DNA from: Maledivibacter halophilus
GTDB lineage: Bacteria; Bacillota; Clostridia; Peptostreptococcales; Caminicellaceae
Reading direction: 5' to 3'
Length of the DNA: 64,000 nucleotides
NCBI RefSeq assembly: GCF_900167445.1
Contig: NZ_FUZT01000015.1
Location: forward strand, 62,001-126,000
The position numbers and the translations under genes were made by a program. Numbering within the stretch: the first letter of the stretch is position 1; every line of letters starts with the position of its first letter. Positions 9,611 through 17,511 of the stretch are shown here, piece by piece. Below the pieces are notes generated by a model. That model was not told the origin of the DNA. It saw only the letters and a list, made by a program, of their open reading frames with translations, and ran no database searches.

Positions 9611-9637
9611 TTAGTACCTGATGCTAATAATTAGTAT
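9611..9637 (-). promoter_or_regulatory. Probable FapR operator overlapping the fapR promoter
   Basis: TTAGTACCTGATGCTAA (9611-9627) has inverted TTAG/CTAA arms and resembles the known FapR box. A further ATTAGTAT follows at 9630-9637 and overlaps the promoter -10 hexamer, so bound FapR would block polymerase. The match is by eye from memory of the Bacillus consensus. Confidence 0.7.
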
Positions 9638-9661
9638 AAATGATTTTTTCCTCTGATGCAA
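9633..9661 (-). promoter_or_regulatory. σA-type promoter of the fapR-fab operon
   Basis: On the minus strand, TTGCAT (9656-9661) and TATACT (9633-9638) are separated by exactly 17 bp. It lies downstream of the rpmF terminator and 70 bp upstream of the fapR start. Confidence 0.75.
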
Positions 9662-9675
9662 GTTTTTTTTAACAA

Positions 9676-9710
9676 AAAATAGTAATGGTATAATATACCA
9701 TTACTATTTT
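9676..9710 (-). terminator. Terminator after rpmF
   Basis: A perfect 17-bp inverted repeat (9676-9692 with 9694-9710), followed on the minus strand by a run of six T. It separates the yceD-rpmF transcript from the fapR promoter just downstream. Confidence 0.85.
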
Positions 9711-9756
9711 CATCTAAAATTTAAATACTTATTATTTTTTGCTGTAGAGTTTATAT

Positions 9757-9834
9757 AGCAAAACTTAATTTATACATATCAAAATAGCCAATACTTCTAA
9801 AAGCTTTTGATATGTACAAATTAATAGTTTTACT
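9757..9834. repeat. Family D palindromic element (copy 1)
   Basis: AGCAAAACTTAATTTATACA (from 9757) continuing TATCAAAA is mirrored by TTTTGATATGTACAAATTAA and AGTTTTACT up to 9834, an imperfect inverted repeat with arms of about 28 bp. The left arm recurs at 57442. It lies between rpmF and its terminator, so it would be transcribed as a long hairpin. Confidence 0.6.
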
Positions 9835-9846
9835 TAAATCTCCATA

Positions 9847-10026
9847 TTAGTCAACTTTAATTACTTCTTTGTCTCCATAATAACCGCATGAATCACATAC
9901 TCTATGGGGCATTTTTGATTCATGACATTGAGGGCACTCAACAAGGTTAGGAGCTGTCATTTTTATATTAGAAGCTCTTCTCTTATCTCTTCTTGCTTTA
10001 GACGTTTTTCGCTTTGGTACTGCCAT
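9847..10026 (-). CDS. rpmF: Large ribosomal subunit protein bL32
   Basis: This 59-residue protein starts MAVPKRKTSKARRDKRRA, the signature of L32, and carries the zinc-ribbon cysteines CPQC and CDSC in its C-terminal half (the C+ form). An AGGAGGTG site precedes the ATG by five bases. It immediately follows yceD (three bases between), the classical yceD-rpmF pair, and precedes the fapR-plsX operon, an arrangement shared with many bacteria. It ends at the 9676-9710 terminator. The assignment is clear despite the short length. Confidence 0.96.
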   Translation of the reverse strand: MAVPKRKTSKARRDKRRASNIKMTAPNLVECPQCHESKMPHRVCDSCGYYGDKEVIKVD

Positions 10027-10028
10027 AA

Positions 10029-10538
10029 CTACACCTCCTCGTCTTCATTGAAAAAATGCTTTAGTTTTTCCAGTCTAGGGTCAATATCATCTATATCGCA
10101 GTTACATTCATCTATGTTAAGATTCTGTCCACAGTTTGGACATAAACCTTTACACTCTTCACTACAAAGAACCTTCATGGGCAAAGAAAAAGCCAAAGCT
10201 TCTTCAATAACCATTTTTAGATTTAGAAGATGTCCATTAATATAGGAATCGTCTTCAACTTTATTTTCAGATATTGGAATATAAAATTCAATATTATCAG
10301 AAATATTAGATTTAAATTCCTTGAGACATCTACTGCACTGAAACACAGCTTTTCCAGAAAAACTAGCATCTATAAATATACTATCACTTTCTTTATATAT
10401 TTTTCCTAAAACTCTGATAGGGCTTGATTTGACTATATTATAGTCCTTAAGAAATTCTGAATCATCTAAAATGAAATCAAAATTTATATCAACATATTCA
10501 ATTTTTTCAGTAATAAGTTTAGAAATATTGATATTCAT
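10029..10538 (-). CDS. YceD/DUF177 family protein
   Basis: DUF177 proteins are encoded next to rpmF across bacteria and have been connected to 23S rRNA processing. The 169-residue product has paired cysteines CSRC near residue 80 and CSEECKGLCPNCGQ near 130-145, consistent with metal binding, plus an acidic C-terminus. I chose the ATG at 10538 behind GGGGTG (five bases); a GTG six codons upstream also fits the frame. It is directly upstream of rpmF. Confidence 0.9.
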   Translation of the reverse strand: MNINISKLITEKIEYVDINFDFILDDSEFLKDYNIVKSSPIRVLGKIYKESDSIFIDASFSGKAVFQCSRCLKEFKSNISDNIEFYIPISENKVEDDSYINGHLLNLKMVIEEALAFSLPMKVLCSEECKGLCPNCGQNLNIDECNCDIDDIDPRLEKLKHFFNEDEEV

Positions 10539-10619
10539 AGGAACACCCCATAGCACAGACAGATTTATTATACAAACCTATCGAATATTTGTCAAGTAAA
10601 AGTACTTGATAAAAACAAA

Positions 10620-11813
10620 TTATTTTAAAAGTTCCACTGTATCCTTAGCAATCATTAATTCTTCGTTTGTAGGAACTACTAAAACTTTTACCTTTGAATC
10701 ATCTGTACTTACTACTGCATCTTTTCCCCTTACATTATTCTTTTCATCATCAATTTTTATGCCCATAAATTCTAAGCCAGAGCAAATCTCTTTTCTATTT
10801 GAAGATGAATTTTCACCAAGTCCAGCAGTAAATACTACCGTATCTACGCCTCCCATAACTGCTGCATAAGCAGCTATATATTTTTTAACTCTCATATTGA
10901 ATTTATCTAAAGCAAGTTTAGCTCTTTCATTTCCCTTTTCTGCAGCTTCTTCTATATCTCTAAAGTCACTGCTAACACCTGAAATCCCAAGAACACCTGA
11001 TTTTTTATTCATGATATTATTAATTCCATTAATATCCAAATTTTCTTTTTCCATAATAAATGTTACTATAGCTGGGTCTATATCTCCACATCTCGTACCC
11101 ATAGCCAAACCTTCAAGTGGTGTAAAGCCCATGCTTGTATCAATACATTTTCCATTTTTCACTGCAGCTAAACTAGCACCATTTCCTAAGTGACAAGTAA
11201 CTATTTTCATTTCATTTATATCTTTACCAAGAAACTCTGCAGCTCTAGCTGAAACATATCTATGACTAGTACCATGGAATCCATATTTTCTTATACCATA
11301 TTTTTCATATAGTTCATAAGGCAATGGATAGATATATGATGAGCTAGGCATAGTCTGATGGAATGCTGTATCAAAAACAGCAACCATTTGCACTCCTGGC
11401 ATTAATTCCTGACAAGCTTTAATACCTATTAAATTTGGTGGGTTATGAAGTGGTGCCAATTCGATACATTCTTCAAGAGCTTTTATTACATCATCATTGA
11501 TAACTACAGATTCACTATATTTTTCTCCTGCATGTACTACTCTATGACCTACGGCATTTATTTCCTTTAAATCTTTAATGGCTCCGTGTTTTTCATCAAC
11601 AAGGGCATCCAATACAATTTTAAGAGCATCTTTATGGTCTTCCATTGGCTTTTCAATAACAACCTTGTCCATATTTGGAACCTCATGCTTTACTCTAGCT
11701 CCCTCAATTCCTATTCTCTCTGCTAAACCAATTGCTAAAACATTTTCATTTTCCATATCAATCAGCTGGTACTTTAATGATGAACTACCACAATTGATAA
11801 CTAATACTTTCAT
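10620..11813 (-). CDS. ackA: Acetate kinase
   Basis: AckA interconverts acetyl-phosphate plus ADP with acetate plus ATP, the energy-yielding step of acetate fermentation. The 397 residues begin [19 protein letters not shown] and contain [23 protein letters not shown] and [10 protein letters not shown]. The start at 11813 is set by GAGGAGG upstream and by the family N-terminus; a longer frame to 11885 encodes an unlikely leader. The usual partner pta is not beside it. It is monocistronic by context and divergent from tmcAL, whose enzyme also consumes acetate. Confidence 0.97.
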   Translation of the reverse strand: MKVLVINCGSSSLKYQLIDMENENVLAIGLAERIGIEGARVKHEVPNMDKVVIEKPMEDHKDALKIVLDALVDEKHGAIKDLKEINAVGHRVVHAGEKYSESVVINDDVIKALEECIELAPLHNPPNLIGIKACQELMPGVQMVAVFDTAFHQTMPSSSYIYPLPYELYEKYGIRKYGFHGTSHRYVSARAAEFLGKDINEMKIVTCHLGNGASLAAVKNGKCIDTSMGFTPLEGLAMGTRCGDIDPAIVTFIMEKENLDINGINNIMNKKSGVLGISGVSSDFRDIEEAAEKGNERAKLALDKFNMRVKKYIAAYAAVMGGVDTVVFTAGLGENSSSNRKEICSGLEFMGIKIDDEKNNVRGKDAVVSTDDSKVKVLVVPTNEELMIAKDTVELLK

Positions 11814-12160
11814 AATATTCCTCCTCATATTCAAAAATATAAAATATTTGTATAAATTGGTAAATAAATATGCATTTAAATACACCTTTTAAACATCAAT
11901 GTGTTTTCATAATTAATTTGTTACAAATATTAAGTATATAGATTCCATTAAGTTTTCTATGTAAATTCTCTCTATATATTCTTTCTAAAGTTAATTATAA
12001 AAATTCCACATCATAATAATTATAAAATAATCATAAAATTTTTCAAGCTTAAATTGTTATTTTTTTGGTTTTTATAGCTTTTTTAATAATAAATAATGTG
12101 ATTTTTAAAAATAATATAGTGAAAGAAATTAAAATATTGATTTGTAAATCTCAAAAAACT

Positions 12161-12210
12161 CCAGGGAATAAAACCATTGCGGCTAGTCTCGTTTCTAAAG
12201 TTTTCACTGG
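12161..12210. repeat. Imperfect hairpin in the ackA-tmcAL gap
   Basis: CCAGGGAATAAAAC (12161-12174) pairs with GTTTTCACTGG (12200-12210) apart from one mismatch and small bulges, around a GC-richer loop (CATTGCGGCTAGTCTCG). The loop composition differs from the AT-rich surroundings. No riboswitch class is recognised. Confidence 0.4.
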
Positions 12211-12224
12211 AATCTCTATATACG

Positions 12225-12267
12225 GATAACCAACATTAGAATTTATAATACTTTAGAGTTGGTTATC
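12225..12267. repeat. Family C palindrome (copy 1)
   Basis: GATAACCAAC (12225-12234) and GTTGGTTATC (12258-12267) are perfect 10-bp inverted ends around 23 bp. The same ends occur near 42778 and, as GATAAACAAC/GTTGTTTATC, near 62641. Confidence 0.65.
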
Positions 12268-12406
12268 TATAGTATATAGAAAAATTGTTTATTTTTTATT
12301 ACTATAATAAAAAATAAATAATATTATTTTAAATGATATAATATTATTATTGATTTATTTAGTTCATATCTACAAAATTATTTTTATAGGTATTCCATAA
12401 AAACAG

Positions 12407-12572
12407 TTAATTTAACCTGTTGTGCTAGTAAATGAATTTTTTTGCTTTTAAATATAACTTATGGAGTTTTAATATTTCATTTGAGTGATTTTTATAACAC
12501 ATAGGAAATTATAATCTTAATAAATTATAAATGAATATAATTTCCGTCATGTGTTTCAAAAAAATCTACCTT
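12407..12572 (+). repeat. Family B element, truncated copy
   Basis: From TTAATTTAACCTGTTGTGCT to CAAAAAAATCTACCTT this stretch is nearly identical, over about 165 bp, to the reverse complement of 55828-55998. The match stops abruptly at 12572, so the other end of the element is missing here. Confidence 0.8.
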
Positions 12573-12641
12573 ATAAAAGCTTTAACTTTTTTAAAATATA
12601 TAAATAAAGATTGACATTATTTTGCTAAACAAGGAGGAAAT

Positions 12642-13889
12642 ATGAAGGTTCTAGGATTGATTACGGAATATAACCCATTTCATAATGGCCACAAATACCA
12701 TCTTGAAAAATCAAAGGAAATTACAAAGGCAAGTCATACAATAGCTGTTATGAGCGGAAATTTTGTTCAACGGGGGGAACCAGCACTATTCGATAAATGG
12801 GATCGCAGTAGTATTGCAATCAAGGAAGGAGTTGACCTAGTTATAGAGCTACCAACGATATTTTCCTGCAATAGTGCTGAATTTTTTGCTTCAGGCAGTA
12901 TTAATCTCCTAGACTCATTAAATATTGTTGATTATATTTGTTTCGGCAGCGAAAATGATAATTTAAAAAATATTGACTTAATATCTAATTTATTAGTTAA
13001 GGAACCCACTAAGTTCAAAGTCATTTTAAAAAATCAGCTAAATATAGGACATCCCTTTCCAGTTGCAAGGGAAAATGCAATAAAAGAGTATTTAGGCAAT
13101 ACCTTAAAAGACATAAACTCATTAAACTCACCGAATTTTATCTTAGGGATAGAATATTTAAAAGCTTTAAAAATCATTAAAAGCAAAATCAAACCCTTTA
13201 CATTAAAAAGAATAAAGGCTGATTATAATTCTACCGAAATCAAATATGATATTTGTAGTGCAACTGCAATTAGAAAATTATTAGAGGAAAACTATAAAGA
13301 TATTGAAAAATTAAAAAATCTTGTCCCAAGGAGCAGTTATGAATTTATTAGTACTTCCATCCAAGAAGGCAAAGGACCTATTTTTGTTAAAGATTTAGAG
13401 AAAATATTTCTGTATAAGCTTCGCTTTTCTTCTACAAAAGACTTAAAAACTATTCATGATGTTGTTGAAGGGTTGGAAAACAGATTGAAAAAAGCATCTA
13501 TGATCTGTACAAGCTATGATGATTTATTACAATATTTGAAAACAAAAAGATATACCATGACAAGACTTAAAAGAATCCTTATTAAAGCAATATTAGGTAT
13601 ATCTAAGGAAGATGTAAATACATTGGCAAAAGATCTAAATCCTCAATATATTAGGGTGCTTGGATTTAATAGCAAAGGAGCTCAGTTGTTAAAATCGATA
13701 AAGGAATCAAGCTCCCTACCAATTATAACTAATCTAAAAAGATATAATCCTCCAAATGAACATTCTAAAAGGATGATGGAAATAGACCTAATTGCAACGG
13801 ACATTTATTCTCTTCTATATAAAGAAAAGAAACTATCTAAAGGTGGCTATGATTATATAAAAAAACCTTATATAGACAAAAGTATATAG
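12642..13889 (+). CDS. tmcAL: tRNA(Met) cytidine acetate ligase (YlbM)
   Basis: TmcAL makes N4-acetylcytidine at the wobble base of elongator tRNA-Met from acetate and ATP (known for Bacillus YlbM). The 415-residue protein starts MKVLGLITEYNPFHNGHKYH, a nucleotidyltransferase HxGH-type motif, followed by VMSGNFVQRGEPALFDKW, both family hallmarks. The ATG follows AAGGAGGAAAT. It is one of only four plus-strand genes and diverges from ackA across an 828-bp repeat-rich gap. Acetate made by AckA is its substrate, though co-regulation is not shown. Confidence 0.93.
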   Translation: MKVLGLITEYNPFHNGHKYHLEKSKEITKASHTIAVMSGNFVQRGEPALFDKWDRSSIAIKEGVDLVIELPTIFSCNSAEFFASGSINLLDSLNIVDYICFGSENDNLKNIDLISNLLVKEPTKFKVILKNQLNIGHPFPVARENAIKEYLGNTLKDINSLNSPNFILGIEYLKALKIIKSKIKPFTLKRIKADYNSTEIKYDICSATAIRKLLEENYKDIEKLKNLVPRSSYEFISTSIQEGKGPIFVKDLEKIFLYKLRFSSTKDLKTIHDVVEGLENRLKKASMICTSYDDLLQYLKTKRYTMTRLKRILIKAILGISKEDVNTLAKDLNPQYIRVLGFNSKGAQLLKSIKESSSLPIITNLKRYNPPNEHSKRMMEIDLIATDIYSLLYKEKKLSKGGYDYIKKPYIDKSI

Positions 13890-14005
13890 ATAAGGCTTTT
13901 GCAGTTCTAAGTTCAAAATTTTGAATATTGCTAAAAGGACCTTAGTAAAAAAGATAAAGCCCTTTTAAAGTAATAAAATAATGCCTCTCTAAATATATAT
14001 AGAAG

Positions 14006-14124
14006 TGAGGAAATTGCATAATACATGTGAAAAATTAAAAATACAAAATGTAATAGAGAAAGTCAGGTGAGTTATCTTCATATTGTATTTTAAAATTAAT
14101 AATGTTAATTATGCAAGTTTCTCA
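14006..14124. repeat. Family A intergenic element (copy 3)
   Basis: The left end TGAGGAAATTGCATAATAC and the right end GTTAATTATGCAAGTTTCTCA form an inverted pair 119 bp apart. The right end lies only 15 bp upstream of the ylbJ ribosome site, so the element sits in the ylbJ leader or promoter. Confidence 0.7.
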
Positions 14125-14153
14125 AGTATATATGATTTAGGGAGGCAGCAAAG

Positions 14154-15431
14154 TTGACTAACTTCATTGTAATACTATTAATAATTCTATCTCTTGTTCT
14201 TTTGAGGTTTAAACATAAAGACATTTTTAATAAACTTAAGTCTATTGTTTTTATTATAATTGTTGTTTTTATGGTTTTTTTTATAGTTCTATATCCCAAG
14301 GAAATAATAGATGCTGCACATAATGGCATTATTCTATGGGCTAACGTAGTATTGCCTTCTTTACTACCTTTTTTTATTGGAGCAGAAGTTTTAGTTGGAC
14401 TAGGAGTTGTTAAATTTATAGGAGTACTCATAGAGCCTTTAATTAGACCTATATTTAATGTTCCTGGAGAAGCTTCCTTTGTATTTGCCATGAGTATAAC
14501 ATCGGGATATCCAATGGGAGTAAAATTAACTGCAAATTTGAGAAAAAATAAAACCATAAGTAAATCTGAAGCCCAAAGAATTATATCATTTTGCAGTACA
14601 TCCGGTCCATTATTTATGATAGGCTCTGTTGCTATTGGAATGTTCAATAATGCAAGTATTGGACCCTACATTATATTAGCTCACTATTTAAGTGCTATAA
14701 CCGTTGGTATTATATTTAAATTTATTTATATTGATTCTACACCTAAAAATTTCAACAAATGCGATGGGAAAAATATTTTTAAAAAAGCAATAGAGGAAAT
14801 GTTAAAAGAAAAACAAAATGACGGAAGAACAATTGGAAAACTACTTGGTGATTCTGTTAAAGAAGCTATATCAACACTGGTCTTAGTTGGCGGCATGATT
14901 GTCACATTTTCAGTTATAACAGAAGAATTATATTTAATTGGTTTTTTCAATTATATAATGTCAGCCATTAAATTTGTTACATATAATACTATTAGTATCC
15001 CAAAGGGCATAATAGAAGCTATGCTTACTGGAATCATTGAAATTACAATGGGCTGTAAGATAGCTTCAGAAGCCTTATTAATACAACCAACTACACAAAT
15101 CACCTTAGCTACAATGATAATCTCTTGGAGCGGATTATCTATTCACGCTCAATCAGCCAGTTTGCTTAATGGAACAGATATAAACATGAATTCATATATG
15201 ATATCTAAATTATTGCATTCTATTATTTCTGGTATATATGTACTATTTATCTTAAAACTAACTAACTTCAATTATACTCCCCTTGACAAAGAAGCTTTTT
15301 TTCACATAATAAACAGATCCGTTAAATATACATGGGCAGATAATTTAATTTTTGCAAGCTCTATGTTTATAGTAATTTTTATTGTCTTACTTATAATTAG
15401 TATTTTATTAGGTTTATCAAAGAGAAAATAA
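14154..15431 (+). CDS. ylbJ: Sporulation integral membrane protein YlbJ
   Basis: YlbJ is a multipass membrane protein needed for spore cortex formation in Bacillus, made in the mother cell under σE. The 425-residue product is very hydrophobic, with about eight to ten membrane segments from the N-terminus (FIVILLIILSLVLL) to the C-terminus (FIVLLIISILLGL), and conserved VLPSLLPFF and SGYPMG motifs. The start is a TTG at 14154 with GGGAGG eight bases upstream. A family A repeat occupies the leader directly upstream. It converges on the coiled-coil gene at 15441 with only nine bases between them. Confidence 0.9.
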   Translation: MTNFIVILLIILSLVLLRFKHKDIFNKLKSIVFIIIVVFMVFFIVLYPKEIIDAAHNGIILWANVVLPSLLPFFIGAEVLVGLGVVKFIGVLIEPLIRPIFNVPGEASFVFAMSITSGYPMGVKLTANLRKNKTISKSEAQRIISFCSTSGPLFMIGSVAIGMFNNASIGPYIILAHYLSAITVGIIFKFIYIDSTPKNFNKCDGKNIFKKAIEEMLKEKQNDGRTIGKLLGDSVKEAISTLVLVGGMIVTFSVITEELYLIGFFNYIMSAIKFVTYNTISIPKGIIEAMLTGIIEITMGCKIASEALLIQPTTQITLATMIISWSGLSIHAQSASLLNGTDINMNSYMISKLLHSIISGIYVLFILKLTNFNYTPLDKEAFFHIINRSVKYTWADNLIFASSMFIVIFIVLLIISILLGLSKRK

Positions 15432-15440
15432 TTTTCAAAG

Positions 15441-15890
15441 CTAAATATTCATATTTTTTAATTCTTCCCTATTTCCTTTTATTGTTCCAATTATCTCTGA
15501 TGCATTTTTTTCTAATTTTTCTAAAATTTCATCTGCATATTGAATTGACCCATATTTGATTTCATTTGCCTTTTCCTGAGATGCTATGATAATCTTTTCT
15601 GCTTTTGCTTGTGCCAGTTTTACTATTTGATCTTTTTCTGCTAGCTCCTCTACTCTATCTTTAGCATTTTGCACTATTCGGTCTGCTTCTTTTTGGGCTT
15701 CAACTAATATTTTATTTCTCTCTTCTTTAATCCACTGGGCTTGTTTAACTTCATCGGGAAGCTGAATACGTATTTCTTTTATTAATTCGGTAATTTCATC
15801 CTTATCCAACAGAACTTTACCAGAAAATGGTATGGATGAACCGCTTTCAATCAAATCTTCAAGTGTATCAATAAGACCTAACACATTCAC
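15441..15890 (-). CDS. Coiled-coil protein resembling ATP synthase subunit B/H
   Basis: This 149-residue protein has a short N-terminal region (VLGLIDTLEDLIESG) and a long Ala/Glu/Lys-rich coiled coil (KILVEAQKEADRIVQNAKDR, then KAEKIIIASQEKANEIK) like the stalk subunits of rotary ATPases and the DivIVA tail. It has no membrane segment and no ATP-binding motif, so the name ATPase sometimes given to such proteins would be misleading. It follows coaD by 14 bp, in an operon with coaD and rsmD. Function unknown; a role in division or envelope organisation is a guess from the DivIVA-like coil. Confidence 0.7.
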   Translation of the reverse strand: MNVLGLIDTLEDLIESGSSIPFSGKVLLDKDEITELIKEIRIQLPDEVKQAQWIKEERNKILVEAQKEADRIVQNAKDRVEELAEKDQIVKLAQAKAEKIIIASQEKANEIKYGSIQYADEILEKLEKNASEIIGTIKGNREELKNMNI

Positions 15891-15904
15891 GACAAATCCC
15901 CCTT

Positions 15905-16378
15905 TTATATTTTTTTCTTCATTTCTTCTATTACAATATCAGGTACAAGCTCATTAACACAACCTCCAAGTCTAAATACCTCTTTAACTAAGCTAGAGCT
16001 TAAATAAGAATATTTGCTGTTAGTTGTCATAAACAGTGTCTCAATATTTTCATCAAGCTTTTTATTCATTAATGCCATCTGAAACTCATACTCAAAATCT
16101 GAAACAGCCCTTAATCCCTTTACCATTACACTTATATTTTTCCCTTTTACATAATCTATTAGTAATCCTGAAAAACAATCTATTTCAATATTCTTAATAT
16201 CCTTAGTGGCACCTTTAATTAGCTCAACCCTTTCCTTAAGGGTAAACATAGGATTTTTACTGGGGTTATCTACAACTGCAACAATTACTTTGTCAAATAT
16301 TTTTGCTGTTCTTTTTATAATATCTAAATGACCATTGGTTATAGGATCAAAGCTTCCTGGATAAATTACATTTCTCAT
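15905..16378 (-). CDS. coaD: Phosphopantetheine adenylyltransferase
   Basis: CoaD makes dephospho-CoA from 4'-phosphopantetheine and ATP, the fourth step of CoA synthesis. The 157 residues begin [20 protein letters not shown] with the HxGH-type nucleotidyltransferase motif, and [15 protein letters not shown] and [11 protein letters not shown] are characteristic. It is one base after rsmD, the conserved rsmD-coaD pair. CoaBC, catalysing the preceding two steps, is encoded at 35101. Confidence 0.96.
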   Translation of the reverse strand: MRNVIYPGSFDPITNGHLDIIKRTAKIFDKVIVAVVDNPSKNPMFTLKERVELIKGATKDIKNIEIDCFSGLLIDYVKGKNISVMVKGLRAVSDFEYEFQMALMNKKLDENIETLFMTTNSKYSYLSSSLVKEVFRLGGCVNELVPDIVIEEMKKKI

Positions 16379-16379
16379 T

Positions 16380-16934
16380 TTATTCCTCCTTGCGATAAAA
16401 AGAGATCATGGTACTGCCATATTTTTTTTCTTTAAATCTCACTAAATTATTTATTACTTCAGGAATTATATCCTTTATATCATGCTCTACAATTATTATT
16501 CCATCTGCATCTAGTAAATTTATCTCTGCTATTTTTCCTAAACAAGGAATAATATAATTTTTTAAATATGGTGGATCCATAAAAATTATATCAAATTTAT
16601 GGTTCGATTTACCAAATTTCTCTAAAGCAATATATACATCTTCTATTATCACTTCTATTTTATCATTTAATTTTGTTTTTAAAATATTTTCTTTAATAAT
16701 ATTATATTGTTTTCTATTTTTTTCAACTAAGTATGCATGCGCTGCACCTCGACTTACAGCTTCTATTCCTAAATTACCGGTGCCAGAAAACAAATCCAAG
16801 ATATTTGAATTTTCTACATAGGGTGCTATTATATTAAAAACTGATTCCTTTACCTTATCACTAGTGGGTCTCGTCTTTATACCCTTTGGAGCCTTTAGTT
16901 TTACACCTTTTGCCTCCCCGCTTATTATCCTCAA
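16380..16934 (-). CDS. rsmD: 16S rRNA (guanine966-N2)-methyltransferase
   Basis: RsmD methylates G966 of 16S rRNA during small-subunit assembly. The 184-residue protein starts [16 protein letters not shown] and shows [13 protein letters not shown] (SAM binding) and the catalytic FMDPPY motif. I chose the TTG at 16934 because AAAGGAG sits eight bases upstream and the family begins here; an upstream in-frame TTG at 16952 overlaps that ribosome site. It is immediately followed by coaD. Confidence 0.93.
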   Translation of the reverse strand: MRIISGEAKGVKLKAPKGIKTRPTSDKVKESVFNIIAPYVENSNILDLFSGTGNLGIEAVSRGAAHAYLVEKNRKQYNIIKENILKTKLNDKIEVIIEDVYIALEKFGKSNHKFDIIFMDPPYLKNYIIPCLGKIAEINLLDADGIIIVEHDIKDIIPEVINNLVRFKEKKYGSTMISFYRKEE

Positions 16935-17028
16935 TTTATACGCTCCTTTCAAGATTATATTTTAGCACAAATGCAAAATATGAACAATCTTTTCTTCCCT
17001 TTCCCCTATGAGTTTAAAGTCCTATATT

Positions 17029-17100
17029 CCAATTTAACTCGTCGCGCTAGCTCCTATATAGGAAGTTTTTATATTCCCTTTTTCTTCATGTAATAAATTT
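17029..17100 (-). repeat. Family B-related fragment
   Basis: CAATTTAACTCGTCGCGCTA and the following TATATAGGAAG, TTTTTATATTCCCTTTTTC and TTCATG resemble the left third of the full family B element at 55757. Identity is visibly lower than between the two long copies, so this is an old or diverged fragment. Confidence 0.5.
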
Positions 17101-17140
17101 GTTTTTCTTACATATCTTTGAATAGAAAAAAGGCTTATAA

Positions 17141-17189
17141 AAATAAAAAGAAGAGATGGTAAAAAAACTACCATCTCTTCTTTTTATTT
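17141..17189 (-). terminator. Terminator after the SASP gene
   Basis: A 21-bp stem (17141-17161 with 17169-17189) with a 7-nt loop, followed on the minus strand by T-rich sequence. It lies just past the SASP stop codon and is among the strongest hairpins in the window. Confidence 0.9.
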
Positions 17190-17196
17190 TTATTAT

Positions 17197-17400
17197 TTAT
17201 TTACCTGACATTTGTCTTTCAGCCATTTCTACTAGTCTCTTAGTCATATATCCACCAACATAACCATTTTGTCTAGCTGTTAAATTTCCTTTGTCAGTTG
17301 TTTGGTAGTTAGATAATCCAAGTTCACTAGCAATTTCATATTTCATTTGATTAAGAGCTTGTTTAGCTTCTGGAACAACTTTCTTATTTGTGTTAGCCAT
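17197..17400 (-). CDS. Small acid-soluble spore protein, α/β type
   Basis: α/β-type SASPs coat and protect DNA in the dormant spore and are degraded by the GPR protease at germination. The 67-residue protein carries the GPR cleavage region KYEIASELGL near residues 20-29 and the conserved GNLTARQNGYVGGYMTKRLV segment. An AGGAGGTGATATT site precedes the ATG. It is a single-gene unit between rsmD and recG with its own forespore-type promoter (17422-17450) and a strong terminator. Confidence 0.96.
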   Translation of the reverse strand: MANTNKKVVPEAKQALNQMKYEIASELGLSNYQTTDKGNLTARQNGYVGGYMTKRLVEMAERQMSGK

Positions 17401-17421
17401 AATATCACCTCCTGTAATATT

Positions 17422-17450
17422 AATTTCTCCATTAATTCAAAAGTATATGC
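17422..17450 (-). promoter_or_regulatory. Forespore (σG/σF-type) promoter of the SASP gene
   Basis: On the minus strand, GCATA (17446-17450), a 15-bp spacer, and GGAGAAATT (17422-17430) match the combined σF/σG pattern as I recall it (GnATA, 15 bp, GGnnAnAnT). Position and gene function both fit. Confidence 0.6.
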
Positions 17451-17511
17451 TAGTAATTTTTTCATGAAATGTAAACATCGACTAATCTACAGAAGGCATT
17501 ATATGTGGGCT

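Larger units (their letters stand above)
11814..12641. other. Divergent intergenic region ackA/tmcAL, repeat-rich, no gene
   Basis: These 828 bp show no credible gene. In order they hold the ackA leader, an AT-rich stretch to about 12150, an imperfect hairpin (12161-12210), a family C palindrome (12225-12267) and a family B copy (12407-12572). Promoters for both flanking genes must lie here, but I could not assign them with confidence. Confidence 0.6.

Noticed and set aside
12601-12641. TTGACA at 12612 as the tmcAL promoter -35
   Set aside because: A -10 hexamer at normal spacing would overlap the ribosome site and start codon, so this TTGACA is unlikely to be used.
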